From Bryobacterales bacterium (lineage in GTDB: Bacteria > Acidobacteriota > Terriglobia > Bryobacterales > Bryobacteraceae), in the NCBI GenBank assembly GCA_003139735.1, contig PLGA01000516.1:1-8289 (forward strand): DNA of 8,289 nucleotides, read 5' to 3'. Of the stretch, positions 1 through 6,242 are shown in pieces. The notes beneath the pieces are model-generated. The model was not told where the DNA came from, made no database searches, and saw only the letters and a list, made by a program, of their open reading frames with translations. A program made the translations under genes and the position numbers. Position 1 is the stretch's first letter; each line of letters opens with the position of its first letter.

Positions 1-47
1 ATACACGCTTTCCAAGCGTGCGCCTTCAACCACTCGGCCATCTCTCC
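1..47 (-). tRNA. tRNA-Ser (anticodon GGA), 5' portion, cut by the window edge
   Basis: Read on the minus strand from base 47, the sequence begins GGAGAGATGGCCGAGTGG, the typical acceptor strand and D-arm of a bacterial serine tRNA. An anticodon stem CACGC/GCGTG follows, closing the 7-base loop TTGGAAA, whose anticodon GGA reads the serine codons UCC and UCU. The variable arm, T-arm and 3' acceptor strand lie beyond base 1. The gene is on the same strand as the amidohydrolase upstream of it. I see no convincing promoter in the 95 bases between them: TATCCT (complement of 76-81) could be a -10 but lacks a matching -35. Confidence 0.93.
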
Positions 48-142
48 GGTTCGGAACAACTTCGGAAGCCCTTCCAGGATAACATGCGCTCTTCCATCCC
101 GGTTTCCGGCCGGTGGAGCAGCCGATTCGCCTGCCCAAACCC

Positions 143-1354
143 CTACCCTTTGGCTTTCGATCGCGCCAGCTTGAACGCGCTCAAAGCGGACTCGTGGTAT
201 ACCTTCCTCAACACATCGTCCGGCAAGGCCAACCCGTACATCGGCCAGTGGTAGTTGAAGTTGAAGTAAAAGTCCTGGTCGTAGAAGTGCTCGTCTGCCG
301 ATTCCAGAATCCTGTAAGTCAGGCTGAACAGATGCTGGCTGAAAGGGATATCCGTGCCGTAAACCACCCGGTGGCCCCACTTCTTCAGAAAGTCGGCGGT
401 GGTTCGCGGAATGGTGCACGTTTCGTGGAAGCGCGCCGAAATGTCGGCATAGAAATTGGGGTTGCGTTCGAAGATCCCTGCCAGCCGCGTCAGGTCGTAA
501 TCCAGGTTCAGCAGGTGACTCGCGATGAAGACCGTCCGGGGATGCTTTTTCGCCGCCGCCTCGTAACTCACAATCAGCTCGTTGTGCTGCATGATCCCCG
601 GTTTATCGTCCAGCCGCCAACTGAAGCCGTTCATCAGGCCGTCGTTAAACCGATCCTGCTTTAGGTAAGACCAGTACGGGTCGGAGACATGCAGGTTGAC
701 CGGCATGCCGAGGTCCGCGCACTTCTCCCAGATGGCATCGAGTTGCGGCGCATCGGGGTGGAACCCTTGGACTGGAGCGCGCGGCGCTCCTCCTTGCCCC
801 TGGCGCCCGCCCGGCCCGCCGGGCATCGTGCCCCCGATGCCCATGCCCTTGTCATGCAGCTCTCCGACGCCCACCGCGCCCGCCTTGTGGCTCCGTTCCA
901 GTTCCGCGATGGTGGCGTCCGGGCGCCATCCCGGCTGGCCGGCGCCGCTCATGTTGAGGCCGGTATATACATAGAACCGCTTCGGGTACCTGGAGTAGAT
1001 TTTGTAACCGTCGTCGAACGCGCCGGCGCGGTAGGTAGGGCCTTCGCCCACTCCCATGAAGGCCACCGAAGCCTCCAAACCAGCCGCGTCCATGATTTTG
1101 ATTTCCTGGTCCACTTGTTCCGGAGTCCTCGATTGTGCGTGGTGATGGCAATCGATGACCGGAAACCTGGCTTTCACGATCTCCGAGACATGAATCTTAT
1201 ACACCGACTTGGGACGATAATCCTTCAGCATCACCTGATCGGGCGGAAGCGTGTCGATAGCGGCGTTCGGCGGCGCCGGCGCTGGTGTCTGGCCCCTTCC
1301 ACGGATCGGCGCCAACGCCGCCCCGGGGAGCATCATCACTTGCCTGCGATTCAT
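143..1354 (-). CDS. Exported amidohydrolase-superfamily protein (Amidohydro_2-like TIM barrel)
   Basis: The protein has 403 residues and the metal-site pattern of the amidohydrolase superfamily: a His cluster after the first strand (DCHHHAQ, H70-H72), LHVSD with H222, FIASH with H280, and VVYGTD with D335 near the C-terminus. This order fits the Amidohydro_2 group (hydrolases and decarboxylases such as ACMSD relatives); the substrate cannot be told. The N-terminus, MNRRQVMM followed by a short hydrophobic stretch to about residue 16 and a Gln/Pro/Ala linker, looks like a Tat-type signal, so export is likely. I chose the ATG at 1354 because AAGGGAG lies a few bases upstream and the signal follows it; the frame stays open to 1627, but that extension would run through lpxD. 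Residues 171-190 are a Gly/Pro/Gln-rich low-complexity segment between core elements. The gene is divergent from lpxD. Confidence 0.88.
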   Translation of the reverse strand: MNRRQVMMLPGAALAPIRGRGQTPAPAPPNAAIDTLPPDQVMLKDYRPKSVYKIHVSEIVKARFPVIDCHHHAQSRTPEQVDQEIKIMDAAGLEASVAFMGVGEGPTYRAGAFDDGYKIYSRYPKRFYVYTGLNMSGAGQPGWRPDATIAELERSHKAGAVGVGELHDKGMGIGGTMPGGPGGRQGQGGAPRAPVQGFHPDAPQLDAIWEKCADLGMPVNLHVSDPYWSYLKQDRFNDGLMNGFSWRLDDKPGIMQHNELIVSYEAAAKKHPRTVFIASHLLNLDYDLTRLAGIFERNPNFYADISARFHETCTIPRTTADFLKKWGHRVVYGTDIPFSQHLFSLTYRILESADEHFYDQDFYFNFNYHWPMYGLALPDDVLRKVYHESALSAFKLARSKAKG

Positions 1355-1433
1355 GCTTGGTTTCTCCCTTCTCACAATACCGCGGGTTCCAAACCGCGGC
1401 GGCGCGGTACCCTGTAGTCGTGGGTGCCGCTCT
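1355..1433. promoter_or_regulatory. Divergent promoter region (amidohydrolase / lpxD) with inverted repeat
   Basis: These 79 bases separate two divergent start codons. TACCGCG (1378-1384) and CGCGGTA (1403-1409) are inverted arms, with a second pair of CCGCGG boxes between them (1380-1385 and 1394-1399). On both strands CGCGGTA runs directly into a TAnnnT candidate -10: TATTGT on minus (1378 to 1373) and TACCCT on plus (1408-1413). Neither has a recognisable -35 at the normal distance. The minus transcript would carry the AAGGGAG ribosome site. The arms look like a possible operator or a symmetric bidirectional promoter. Promoter and operator roles are inference from pattern only. Confidence 0.45.
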
Positions 1434-2477
1434 ATGAAGCTTCGTGAAATCGCCAGTGCCCTCGGGTGCCGCCTGGAAGGCGACGGGGAGATCGAAATCG
1501 CAGGCGTGTCCGGAATGGAGCACGCCGGCCCCGGACATCTCACCTTTCTGGCCAATCCCAAGTACGCCCGCAAAGTCAAAGATACCAAGGCCCGCGCCAT
1601 TCTCGTCCAGACGCCCATTCCCGGCATGGAAATCGCTTTCCTGGTGACCGAAGATCCTTATCTGGGCTTCGCGCGCGCCTTGGCGCTCTTCTACCAGCCG
1701 CCCCGCCCGGCGCCGGGCATCCATCCGCTGGCCTCGGTGGCGCCCACCGCCGTGGTCGGCGAAAACGCCTCCATTGGCCCGTTTGCGGTGGTCGGAGAGC
1801 GCGTCCGCATCGGCCGCAATGCCGTGCTGCACCCGCACGTCGTCATCTATGAAGGCGCCGCCATCGGCGACGATTTCCTGGCCCACTCCCACGCCGCCGT
1901 CCGCGAGTTCTGCCGCATCGGCCACCGCGTGATCCTGCAAAACGGCGTCGTGGTGGGCGGCGACGGCTTCGGTTTCGCCAAGCGCGCCGACGGCACGCAC
2001 TTCAAAATCGTGCAGTCCGGCGTCACCGTGATCGAAGACGATGTGGAAGTGCAGTCTCTCACCTCCGTCGACCGCGCCACCGTCGGAGAAACCCGCGTCA
2101 AACGCGGCGCCAAGATCGATAGCCTCGTTCAAGTCGGCCACGCTTGCACCGTCGGGGAGGACAACATCATCTGCGCCCAGACAGGCCTCGCGGGCAGCAC
2201 GGTCCTGGAGCGTAACGTGCTCCTGGCCGGACAGGTCGGCTCCTCGGGGCACTTGACCGTGCACGAAGGCGCCATCGTATACGCGCAAAGCGGCATCGGC
2301 GGCGATGTGCCCCCATCCGGCCGCATCTCCGGATCGCCCGCCTTCGCCGCCGGCGAGTGGCTGCGCGCCGTGACGGCTTTCCCCAAGCTGCCCGACCTCC
2401 TGAAGACGGTTCGCGAATTGAAAAAGAAAGTGGAAGAACTCGAACAACATGCCCAATCCGACGCCGCCCCAAAATAA
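1434..2477 (+). CDS. lpxD: UDP-3-O-(3-hydroxyacyl)glucosamine N-acyltransferase LpxD
   Basis: LpxD transfers the second 3-hydroxyacyl chain, from acyl-ACP to the 2-amino group of UDP-3-O-acylglucosamine, in lipid A synthesis at the cytoplasmic face of the inner membrane. The 347-residue protein has normal family length and order. An N-terminal uridine-binding domain (about 1-95, with PGHLTFLANPKYA at 33-45) is followed by a left-handed beta-helix of hexapeptide repeats (about 97-305). It ends in a charged helix (about 317-340) expected in the trimer. The catalytic histidine is H236 in VQVGHACTVG, matching E. coli His239; GGDGFGF (175-181) and SVDRATVGET (211-220) are also conserved family segments. 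I chose the ATG at 1434 because MKLREIASALG is the family's N-terminus; the open frame back to 1251 would run into the divergent gene. The Shine-Dalgarno is weak. Presence of lpxD implies a Gram-negative envelope. Confidence 0.96.
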   Translation: MKLREIASALGCRLEGDGEIEIAGVSGMEHAGPGHLTFLANPKYARKVKDTKARAILVQTPIPGMEIAFLVTEDPYLGFARALALFYQPPRPAPGIHPLASVAPTAVVGENASIGPFAVVGERVRIGRNAVLHPHVVIYEGAAIGDDFLAHSHAAVREFCRIGHRVILQNGVVVGGDGFGFAKRADGTHFKIVQSGVTVIEDDVEVQSLTSVDRATVGETRVKRGAKIDSLVQVGHACTVGEDNIICAQTGLAGSTVLERNVLLAGQVGSSGHLTVHEGAIVYAQSGIGGDVPPSGRISGSPAFAAGEWLRAVTAFPKLPDLLKTVRELKKKVEELEQHAQSDAAPK

Positions 2478-3243
2478 CCTCCGCGAAGTCGCCTACCTGA
2501 ATCAGAAGTTCTTAAACAGTCCGGACGCGCGCGCGCTGCGCATCCTGGCCGAGTTTCTGGAGCCTCTGGCGCATTTTCGCCGCGAAAAAATCCGCGACAC
2601 CGTCGTCTTCTTCGGTTCCGCGCGTTTGCGTGAAGACGGTCCCCTGAAGCAGTATTATGACGACGCACGCACGCTCGCCCGTCTCGTCACCGAGTGGTCC
2701 GATCAGTTCGTGAGCAGCAACCACCGGTTCGTCGTCTGCACCGGCGGCGGCCCCGGCATTATGGAAGCCGCCAATCGCGGCGCCGCCGACGCCAACGGCC
2801 AAACCATTGGCCTGAACATCGGCCTGCCCTTCGAGCAACTCCCCAACCCCTACATCACCCCCGAGTTAAGCTTCGAGTTCCATTACTTCTTCATGCGGAA
2901 GTTTTGGTTCGCCTATCTCGCCAAGGCGCTGGTGGTGTTCCCCGGAGGCTTCGGCACGCTCGACGAGCTGATGGAGGTGTTGACGCTCACCCAGACCCAG
3001 AAGCTCGCGAAGAAGATGGCCATCGTCCTCTACGGCTCGAGCTACTGGAAGGAAATCGTCAACTTCGACGCCTTGGTCAAGCACGGCATGATCTCACCCG
3101 AAGACCTGAACCTGTTTCAGTACGCCGACGATCCGCAGACCGCGTTTGAGATCCTGAAGACCACCCTGATGGCCTATGCCCTCCAGCCCGACACCCAGGA
3201 GACCCCCGCCATCTCGAAGTCCCGCAACCCCCAGCGCCCCTGA
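2449..3243 (+). CDS. LOG-family protein (TIGR00730-type, cytokinin riboside 5'-monophosphate phosphoribohydrolase-like)
   Basis: The 264-residue protein has the LOG family hallmarks on a Rossmann-like fold. VVFFGSARL (52-60) is the first strand, TGGGPGIMEAANRG (98-111) the nucleotide-binding turn, MRK (149-151) supplies the conserved Arg/Lys, and PGGFGTLDE (165-173) is the signature PGGxGTxxE. Such proteins were long misnamed lysine decarboxylases; characterised members split nucleoside 5'-monophosphates, including cytokinin ribotides, into base and ribose 5-phosphate. The N-terminal 45 residues and the last 20 (polar, Pro-rich) extend the core. The real substrate here is unknown. The start at 2449 lies inside the end of lpxD, a 29-base overlap in another frame, with GGAAG upstream, so the two genes are probably translationally coupled and co-transcribed. 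The protein should be cytoplasmic. Confidence 0.9.
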   Translation: MPNPTPPQNNLREVAYLNQKFLNSPDARALRILAEFLEPLAHFRREKIRDTVVFFGSARLREDGPLKQYYDDARTLARLVTEWSDQFVSSNHRFVVCTGGGPGIMEAANRGAADANGQTIGLNIGLPFEQLPNPYITPELSFEFHYFFMRKFWFAYLAKALVVFPGGFGTLDELMEVLTLTQTQKLAKKMAIVLYGSSYWKEIVNFDALVKHGMISPEDLNLFQYADDPQTAFEILKTTLMAYALQPDTQETPAISKSRNPQRP

Positions 3244-3245
3244 GA

Positions 3246-3282
3246 TATGCTGTTGACGGCATAATGCCTCCTATGACATACT
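3246..3282 (+). promoter_or_regulatory. Candidate promoter/operator of the toxin-antitoxin locus
   Basis: TTGACG (3253-3258) is a good -35 and CATACT (3277-3282) a moderate -10, with an 18-base spacer. TATG/CATA half-sites occur twice: TATGC (3246-3250) with GCATA (3259-3263) surrounds the -35, and the palindrome TATGACATA (3272-3280) overlaps the -10. Antitoxins of this class normally repress their own promoter by binding such palindromes. The -10 ends six bases before the GTG start of the toxin, and no Shine-Dalgarno is present, which is what a leaderless transcript would look like. Confidence 0.5.
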
Positions 3283-3288
3283 AAAAAC

Positions 3289-3525
3289 GTGGCTTGGGAG
3301 GTCGAATTCTCCGACGAGTTCGGCGAGTGGTGGGAGGGTCTTACCGCCGCGGAACAGAAAAGCGTGGACTTCACGGTAAGCCTTCTTCAGCAGGTTGGTC
3401 CGACGCTGAGGATGCCTCACTCCTCCGGCGTCGAGACGTCGCGTCACACGCACATGCGTGAGTTGCGTATTCAGCACAAGGGACGGCCGTACCGGGTCCT
3501 TTATGCGTTCGACCAGGGAGGGTGA
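3289..3525 (+). CDS. Truncated RelE/HigB (Gp49-like) toxin, probably inactive
   Basis: The 78-residue product begins MAWEVEFSDEFGEWWEGL and contains SRHTHMRELRIQHKGRPYRVLYAFD (51-75), the middle strands of the Gp49/HigB-like branch of RelE/ParE toxins, which are normally about 105-120 residues. It then stops at QGG, just where the family continues with a strand and a GGDKTG..RFY-like C-terminus. Active toxins of this fold cut mRNA on the ribosome, and C-terminal residues (Arg81 and Tyr87 in E. coli RelE) are needed, so this copy is probably dead or much weakened. The bases after AFD run straight into the antitoxin's ribosome-binding site, so the missing end is deleted, not shifted to another frame. 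The start is GTG at 3289, fixed by the conserved N-terminus. The gene lies four bases before the antitoxin. Confidence 0.75.
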   Translation: MAWEVEFSDEFGEWWEGLTAAEQKSVDFTVSLLQQVGPTLRMPHSSGVETSRHTHMRELRIQHKGRPYRVLYAFDQGG

Positions 3526-3529
3526 CGAT

Positions 3530-4135
3530 ATGGCGCGTAATTACAAAGAACTTCAAGCGAAGATGGACCCCGCGAGCCTCGCAGACAACCAACAGCGGGT
3601 GCGCGAAGAACTACAGCGTATGGCGTTGGAAGATGTGCGCAGCGCGAAACTGCTCACACAATCCGATATGGCGGAGATGTTGGACGTGCCGCAAAGTTCG
3701 ATTTCCCGCATCGAGCAGCGCGCGGACATGTATCTCAGCACTCTGAGAGACTACGTCCACGCAGCAGGGGGCGAACTCCGGATCCAAGCTGTCTTTCCTG
3801 ATCGGCCCACGGTCGTGATAAACCGCTTCGGAGAATACGAGGAAAGGCCGTATCTGGTCCAAGCGACGGCAGAGGGCGCCGGCGTATTCCGTTTGCGCGC
3901 TCGTCCCTTTAATCATGATGGCGCTCCGTTTTCGACACGCCCTTTCAAGATGTCGGGACTCACAAAGACAATGAAGGCTCTGCACCTTCCTGAACCACAA
4001 ATCGCTAGCATCAGGCAGAGCTTGGAAAAGGCTGCGGGCAAGGTTGAGATCGGTGGTAGTGGCCCATCGATCCAACGGGTTTTCAGCGTTCAACATCTGG
4101 TGGATGCCGGTTTCGAGGAAGCGAACACGGAATAG
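3530..4135 (+). CDS. XRE/HigA-type antitoxin with an unassigned C-terminal extension
   Basis: The 201-residue protein has two parts. Residues 1-97 match antitoxins partnered with Gp49-like toxins: a helical N-terminus (MARNYKELQAKMDP) and a helix-turn-helix at about 42-63 (LTQSDMAEMLDVPQSSISRI). The usual follow-on, DMYLSTLRDYVHAAGGELRI (66-85), comes next and ends in a short strand (FPDRPTVVIN). Antitoxins of this type usually stop near here at roughly 95-105 residues. This one continues for about 100 residues (98-201) with beta-rich segments (RPYLVQATAEGAGVFRLRAR) and two helical stretches, which I cannot place in a family. The ATG at 3530 has a strong site, AGGGAGGG (3515-3522), eight bases upstream; the in-frame ATG at 3458 lies inside the toxin and lacks one. 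Third positions are visibly less GC-rich than in neighbouring genes, suggesting transfer. Autorepression of the upstream promoter is likely by analogy. Confidence 0.8.
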   Translation: MARNYKELQAKMDPASLADNQQRVREELQRMALEDVRSAKLLTQSDMAEMLDVPQSSISRIEQRADMYLSTLRDYVHAAGGELRIQAVFPDRPTVVINRFGEYEERPYLVQATAEGAGVFRLRARPFNHDGAPFSTRPFKMSGLTKTMKALHLPEPQIASIRQSLEKAAGKVEIGGSGPSIQRVFSVQHLVDAGFEEANTE

Positions 4136-4159
4136 CCCATTCGATTCAGGGTCTCCTAC

Positions 4160-4182
4160 TCCGAAACGTAGTACGATACGGA
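4160..4182 (+). promoter_or_regulatory. 23-base near-palindrome upstream of the OPT transporter (candidate operator)
   Basis: Inside the 70-base gap between the antitoxin and the transporter lies a symmetric sequence centred on G4171. The outer arms are TCCG (4160-4163) and CGGA (4179-4182), and the inner arms are CGTA (4167-4170) and TACG (4172-4175). Between them one of three base pairs also matches, giving 9 of 11 pairs. It sits eight bases before the AGGAGG ribosome site. Its symmetry about a single base fits a dimeric regulator site; a short hairpin with loop AGT is an alternative. TACGAT (4172-4177) could be a -10, but I see no -35. Confidence 0.45.
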
Positions 4183-4205
4183 TTCCCGCCAGGAGGTCCC
4201 GCGCG

Positions 4206-6242
4206 ATGCCCGACGCCGACGCCGCCGCCCAAACACTCCCGGAGGCGGCCAAGTGGCTCCCCGAGAATGCCTACACGCCGCTCCCGCCCGGCACGGTCTA
4301 CCAGCCCGTCGTGCCCGCGCCCGCCGCCGTTCCCGAGCTCACCGCGCGCTCCATCGGCTGGGGCTTGGTCCTGTGCGTCGTCTTCACCGTTGCCTCGGCC
4401 TACTCGGGCCTCAAGGTGGGGCAGGTCATGGAGGCGGCCATCCCCATTTCCATCCTGGCCATCGGATTGGCGCGCCTCTATCCCCGCCGCTCCAGCCTGC
4501 TCGAAAACGTCATTATCACCGGCATCGGCGGCGTGGCCGGCGGCGTGGTGGCGGGCGCCGTCTTCACTCTGCCCGCGCTCTACCTTCTGAAGCTCGATCC
4601 GCGGCCGGCGCAGACCATTTTCATCTGCCTCGCGGGCGGATGCCTGGGCGTGCTCTTCCTCATCCCCCTCCGCCGCTATTTCGTGCGCGACATGCACGGC
4701 CTGCTGCCCTATCCCGAAGCCACCGCCATCACCGAGGTGCTGGTCACAGGCGAAAAGGGAGGCGCGCAGGCCAGGCTCCTGCTCGAGGCCACCGCCATCG
4801 CCGGCGTCTACGATTTCCTGGTCACCACCTTCCATGTCTGGAAGGAGTACCTCGATTTTCAGTTCACCGGCGTCATGCACACGCTGGCCGAGCGCGCCCG
4901 CGTGGTCGTGACCTTCGACGCCATCGGCTTCATCCTCGGACTTGGCTACGTCATGGGCCTGCGCAGTTCCATGATCCTGTGCGCCGGCGGCGTGCTTTCC
5001 AATCTGGTGCTGGTGCCCTTGGTCTGGATGATCGGCAGCCACATGAATGTCCCCGTCTACCCCGCAACCGCCCCCATTGCGGGCATGACCGCGGCGCAGA
5101 TCTTTCGCGGCTACGTGCGCTTCGTGGGCGTCGGCGCTATCGCCACTGCCGGGATCTTCGGAATCCTGAAGTCCATGCGGATCGTGGCCGGTTCGTTCGG
5201 CGTCGCCCTGCGTACTTTCCGGCGCGGTGAGGGCGCGGCGCTCGCCCGGCCCGAGCGCACCGACCGCGATATTCCCGTGATGTCCATCCTGCTCGGCGTG
5301 ATCGTTGCCGCCATCGGCGTCGCGGCGTTTCTGGGCAATCTCAAGGCATCGCTCGCGGCCGTCCTGGCCGGTCTCGCGCTGGCCTTGCTCTTCTCCTTCT
5401 TCTTCACCTCCGTGGCCGCCAACGCCATCGCCACCACCGCCCGCAACCCGGTCTCCGGCATGACCATGCTCACCATCATCATTTCCTGCGTGGTGCTGCT
5501 GCGGTTCGGCCTCTCCGGCGCCACCGGCATGTTCTTCGTCATGGCTATCGCCGGCATGGTCTGCACCGCGCTTTCCGTTTCCGGGCAGGCCATCACGGAC
5601 CTCAAGACGGGCTACTGGCTGGGATCCACTCCCGCCGCCCAGGAGAAGGTCAAATTCCTCGGCGTGGCAGCGTCCGCCATCGCCGTCGGACTTACCATCG
5701 TTCTGCTGGCGCGCGCGTTTCAGTTCGGCGATGCCGCGCCGGGCGATTTGCGCGTGGTGCTGCCCTCGCCGCAGGCCTCCATCATGAAAGCGCTCGTCGA
5801 GGGATTCATGAGCCGCCAGCCGGTGGCTTACATTCTGTTCGGAGCCGGCGGGGCCATCGCCATCGTGATGGAAATGCTCGGCGTTCCCGCCCTTACCTTC
5901 GCCCTCGGCATGTACCTGCCCCTCGAGCTGAACACTCCCGCGCTGGTGGGCGGCTGCCTGGCGCACTTCGTAGGCAAGCGGTCCGAAAAGTGGGGCGGCC
6001 GGCGCGGGGCCACGGTCCGTGAACGCGGCGTCATCATCGCCTCCGGACTGATGGCCGGAGGCGCGCTCGGCGGCGTGTTTGGCGCCGCTTGCCGGCTCAA
6101 CTCCCACTTCACCGAAGATTGGATCAGGACGCCGTTCTACGGCCATGAAGCGGCTTCCCAAATGGTCTCCGCCGCATTCTTCGTGGCGCTTTGCGTATAC
6201 TTTTGGTTCCGGTCCGTTCGACATGACGAGGTGGAACAATGA
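4206..6242 (+). CDS. OPT-family oligopeptide transporter
   Basis: The 678-residue integral membrane protein belongs to the OPT family, proton-coupled importers of oligopeptides and, in some branches, metal chelates. A cytoplasmic N-terminus contains the family segment ENAYTPLPPGTVYQPVVP (20-37). Hydrophobic segments then run throughout, roughly at 47-66, 75-92, 102-128, 136-156, 192-208, 236-278, 304-325, 356-402, 420-457, 484-502, 538-575, 605-627 and 649-668. Conserved-looking loops include LPYPEATAITEVLVTGE (167-183), NPVSGMT (414-420) and DLKTGYWLGSTP (465-476). Length is normal for bacterial members. The ATG at 4206 follows AGGAGG (4191-4196) at nine bases; the frame opens at 4044 but that would overlap the antitoxin. 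The stop overlaps the next gene's start as ATGA (6239-6242), so transporter and metallopeptidase are coupled. The substrate is inferred from the family and neighbour. Confidence 0.93.
   Translation: MPDADAAAQTLPEAAKWLPENAYTPLPPGTVYQPVVPAPAAVPELTARSIGWGLVLCVVFTVASAYSGLKVGQVMEAAIPISILAIGLARLYPRRSSLLENVIITGIGGVAGGVVAGAVFTLPALYLLKLDPRPAQTIFICLAGGCLGVLFLIPLRRYFVRDMHGLLPYPEATAITEVLVTGEKGGAQARLLLEATAIAGVYDFLVTTFHVWKEYLDFQFTGVMHTLAERARVVVTFDAIGFILGLGYVMGLRSSMILCAGGVLSNLVLVPLVWMIGSHMNVPVYPATAPIAGMTAAQIFRGYVRFVGVGAIATAGIFGILKSMRIVAGSFGVALRTFRRGEGAALARPERTDRDIPVMSILLGVIVAAIGVAAFLGNLKASLAAVLAGLALALLFSFFFTSVAANAIATTARNPVSGMTMLTIIISCVVLLRFGLSGATGMFFVMAIAGMVCTALSVSGQAITDLKTGYWLGSTPAAQEKVKFLGVAASAIAVGLTIVLLARAFQFGDAAPGDLRVVLPSPQASIMKALVEGFMSRQPVAYILFGAGGAIAIVMEMLGVPALTFALGMYLPLELNTPALVGGCLAHFVGKRSEKWGGRRGATVRERGVIIASGLMAGGALGGVFGAACRLNSHFTEDWIRTPFYGHEAASQMVSAAFFVALCVYFWFRSVRHDEVEQ

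Noticed and set aside
64..115. Rho-independent terminator after the amidohydrolase
   Set aside because: GGAAG/CTTCC (64-75) and CCGG arms near 107-114 are short and not followed by a T run on either strand.
1251..1433. N-terminal extension of lpxD to an upstream ATG
   Set aside because: It would overlap the divergent gene, and the LpxD family N-terminus begins at the ATG at 1434.
1197..2456. Minus-strand open frame (419 codons) opposite lpxD
   Set aside because: It is the antisense of lpxD, low-complexity and His/Asp/Gly-rich, and it also crosses into the amidohydrolase start region.
3526..3700. A frameshift as the cause of the short toxin
   Set aside because: No other frame after 3525 encodes the missing toxin C-terminus; the bases lead directly into the antitoxin ribosome site and coding region.
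3244..4205. Attachment sites or insertion-sequence ends bounding the TA island
   Set aside because: I looked for direct or inverted repeats at the two edges and found none that match; transfer is suggested only by base composition and gene type.
4146..6239. Long minus-strand open frame (697 codons) opposite the OPT transporter
   Set aside because: Its product is rich in Gly, His, Asp and Glu with no recognisable fold, as expected of the antisense of a high-GC membrane protein gene. The plus strand encodes a clear OPT protein.
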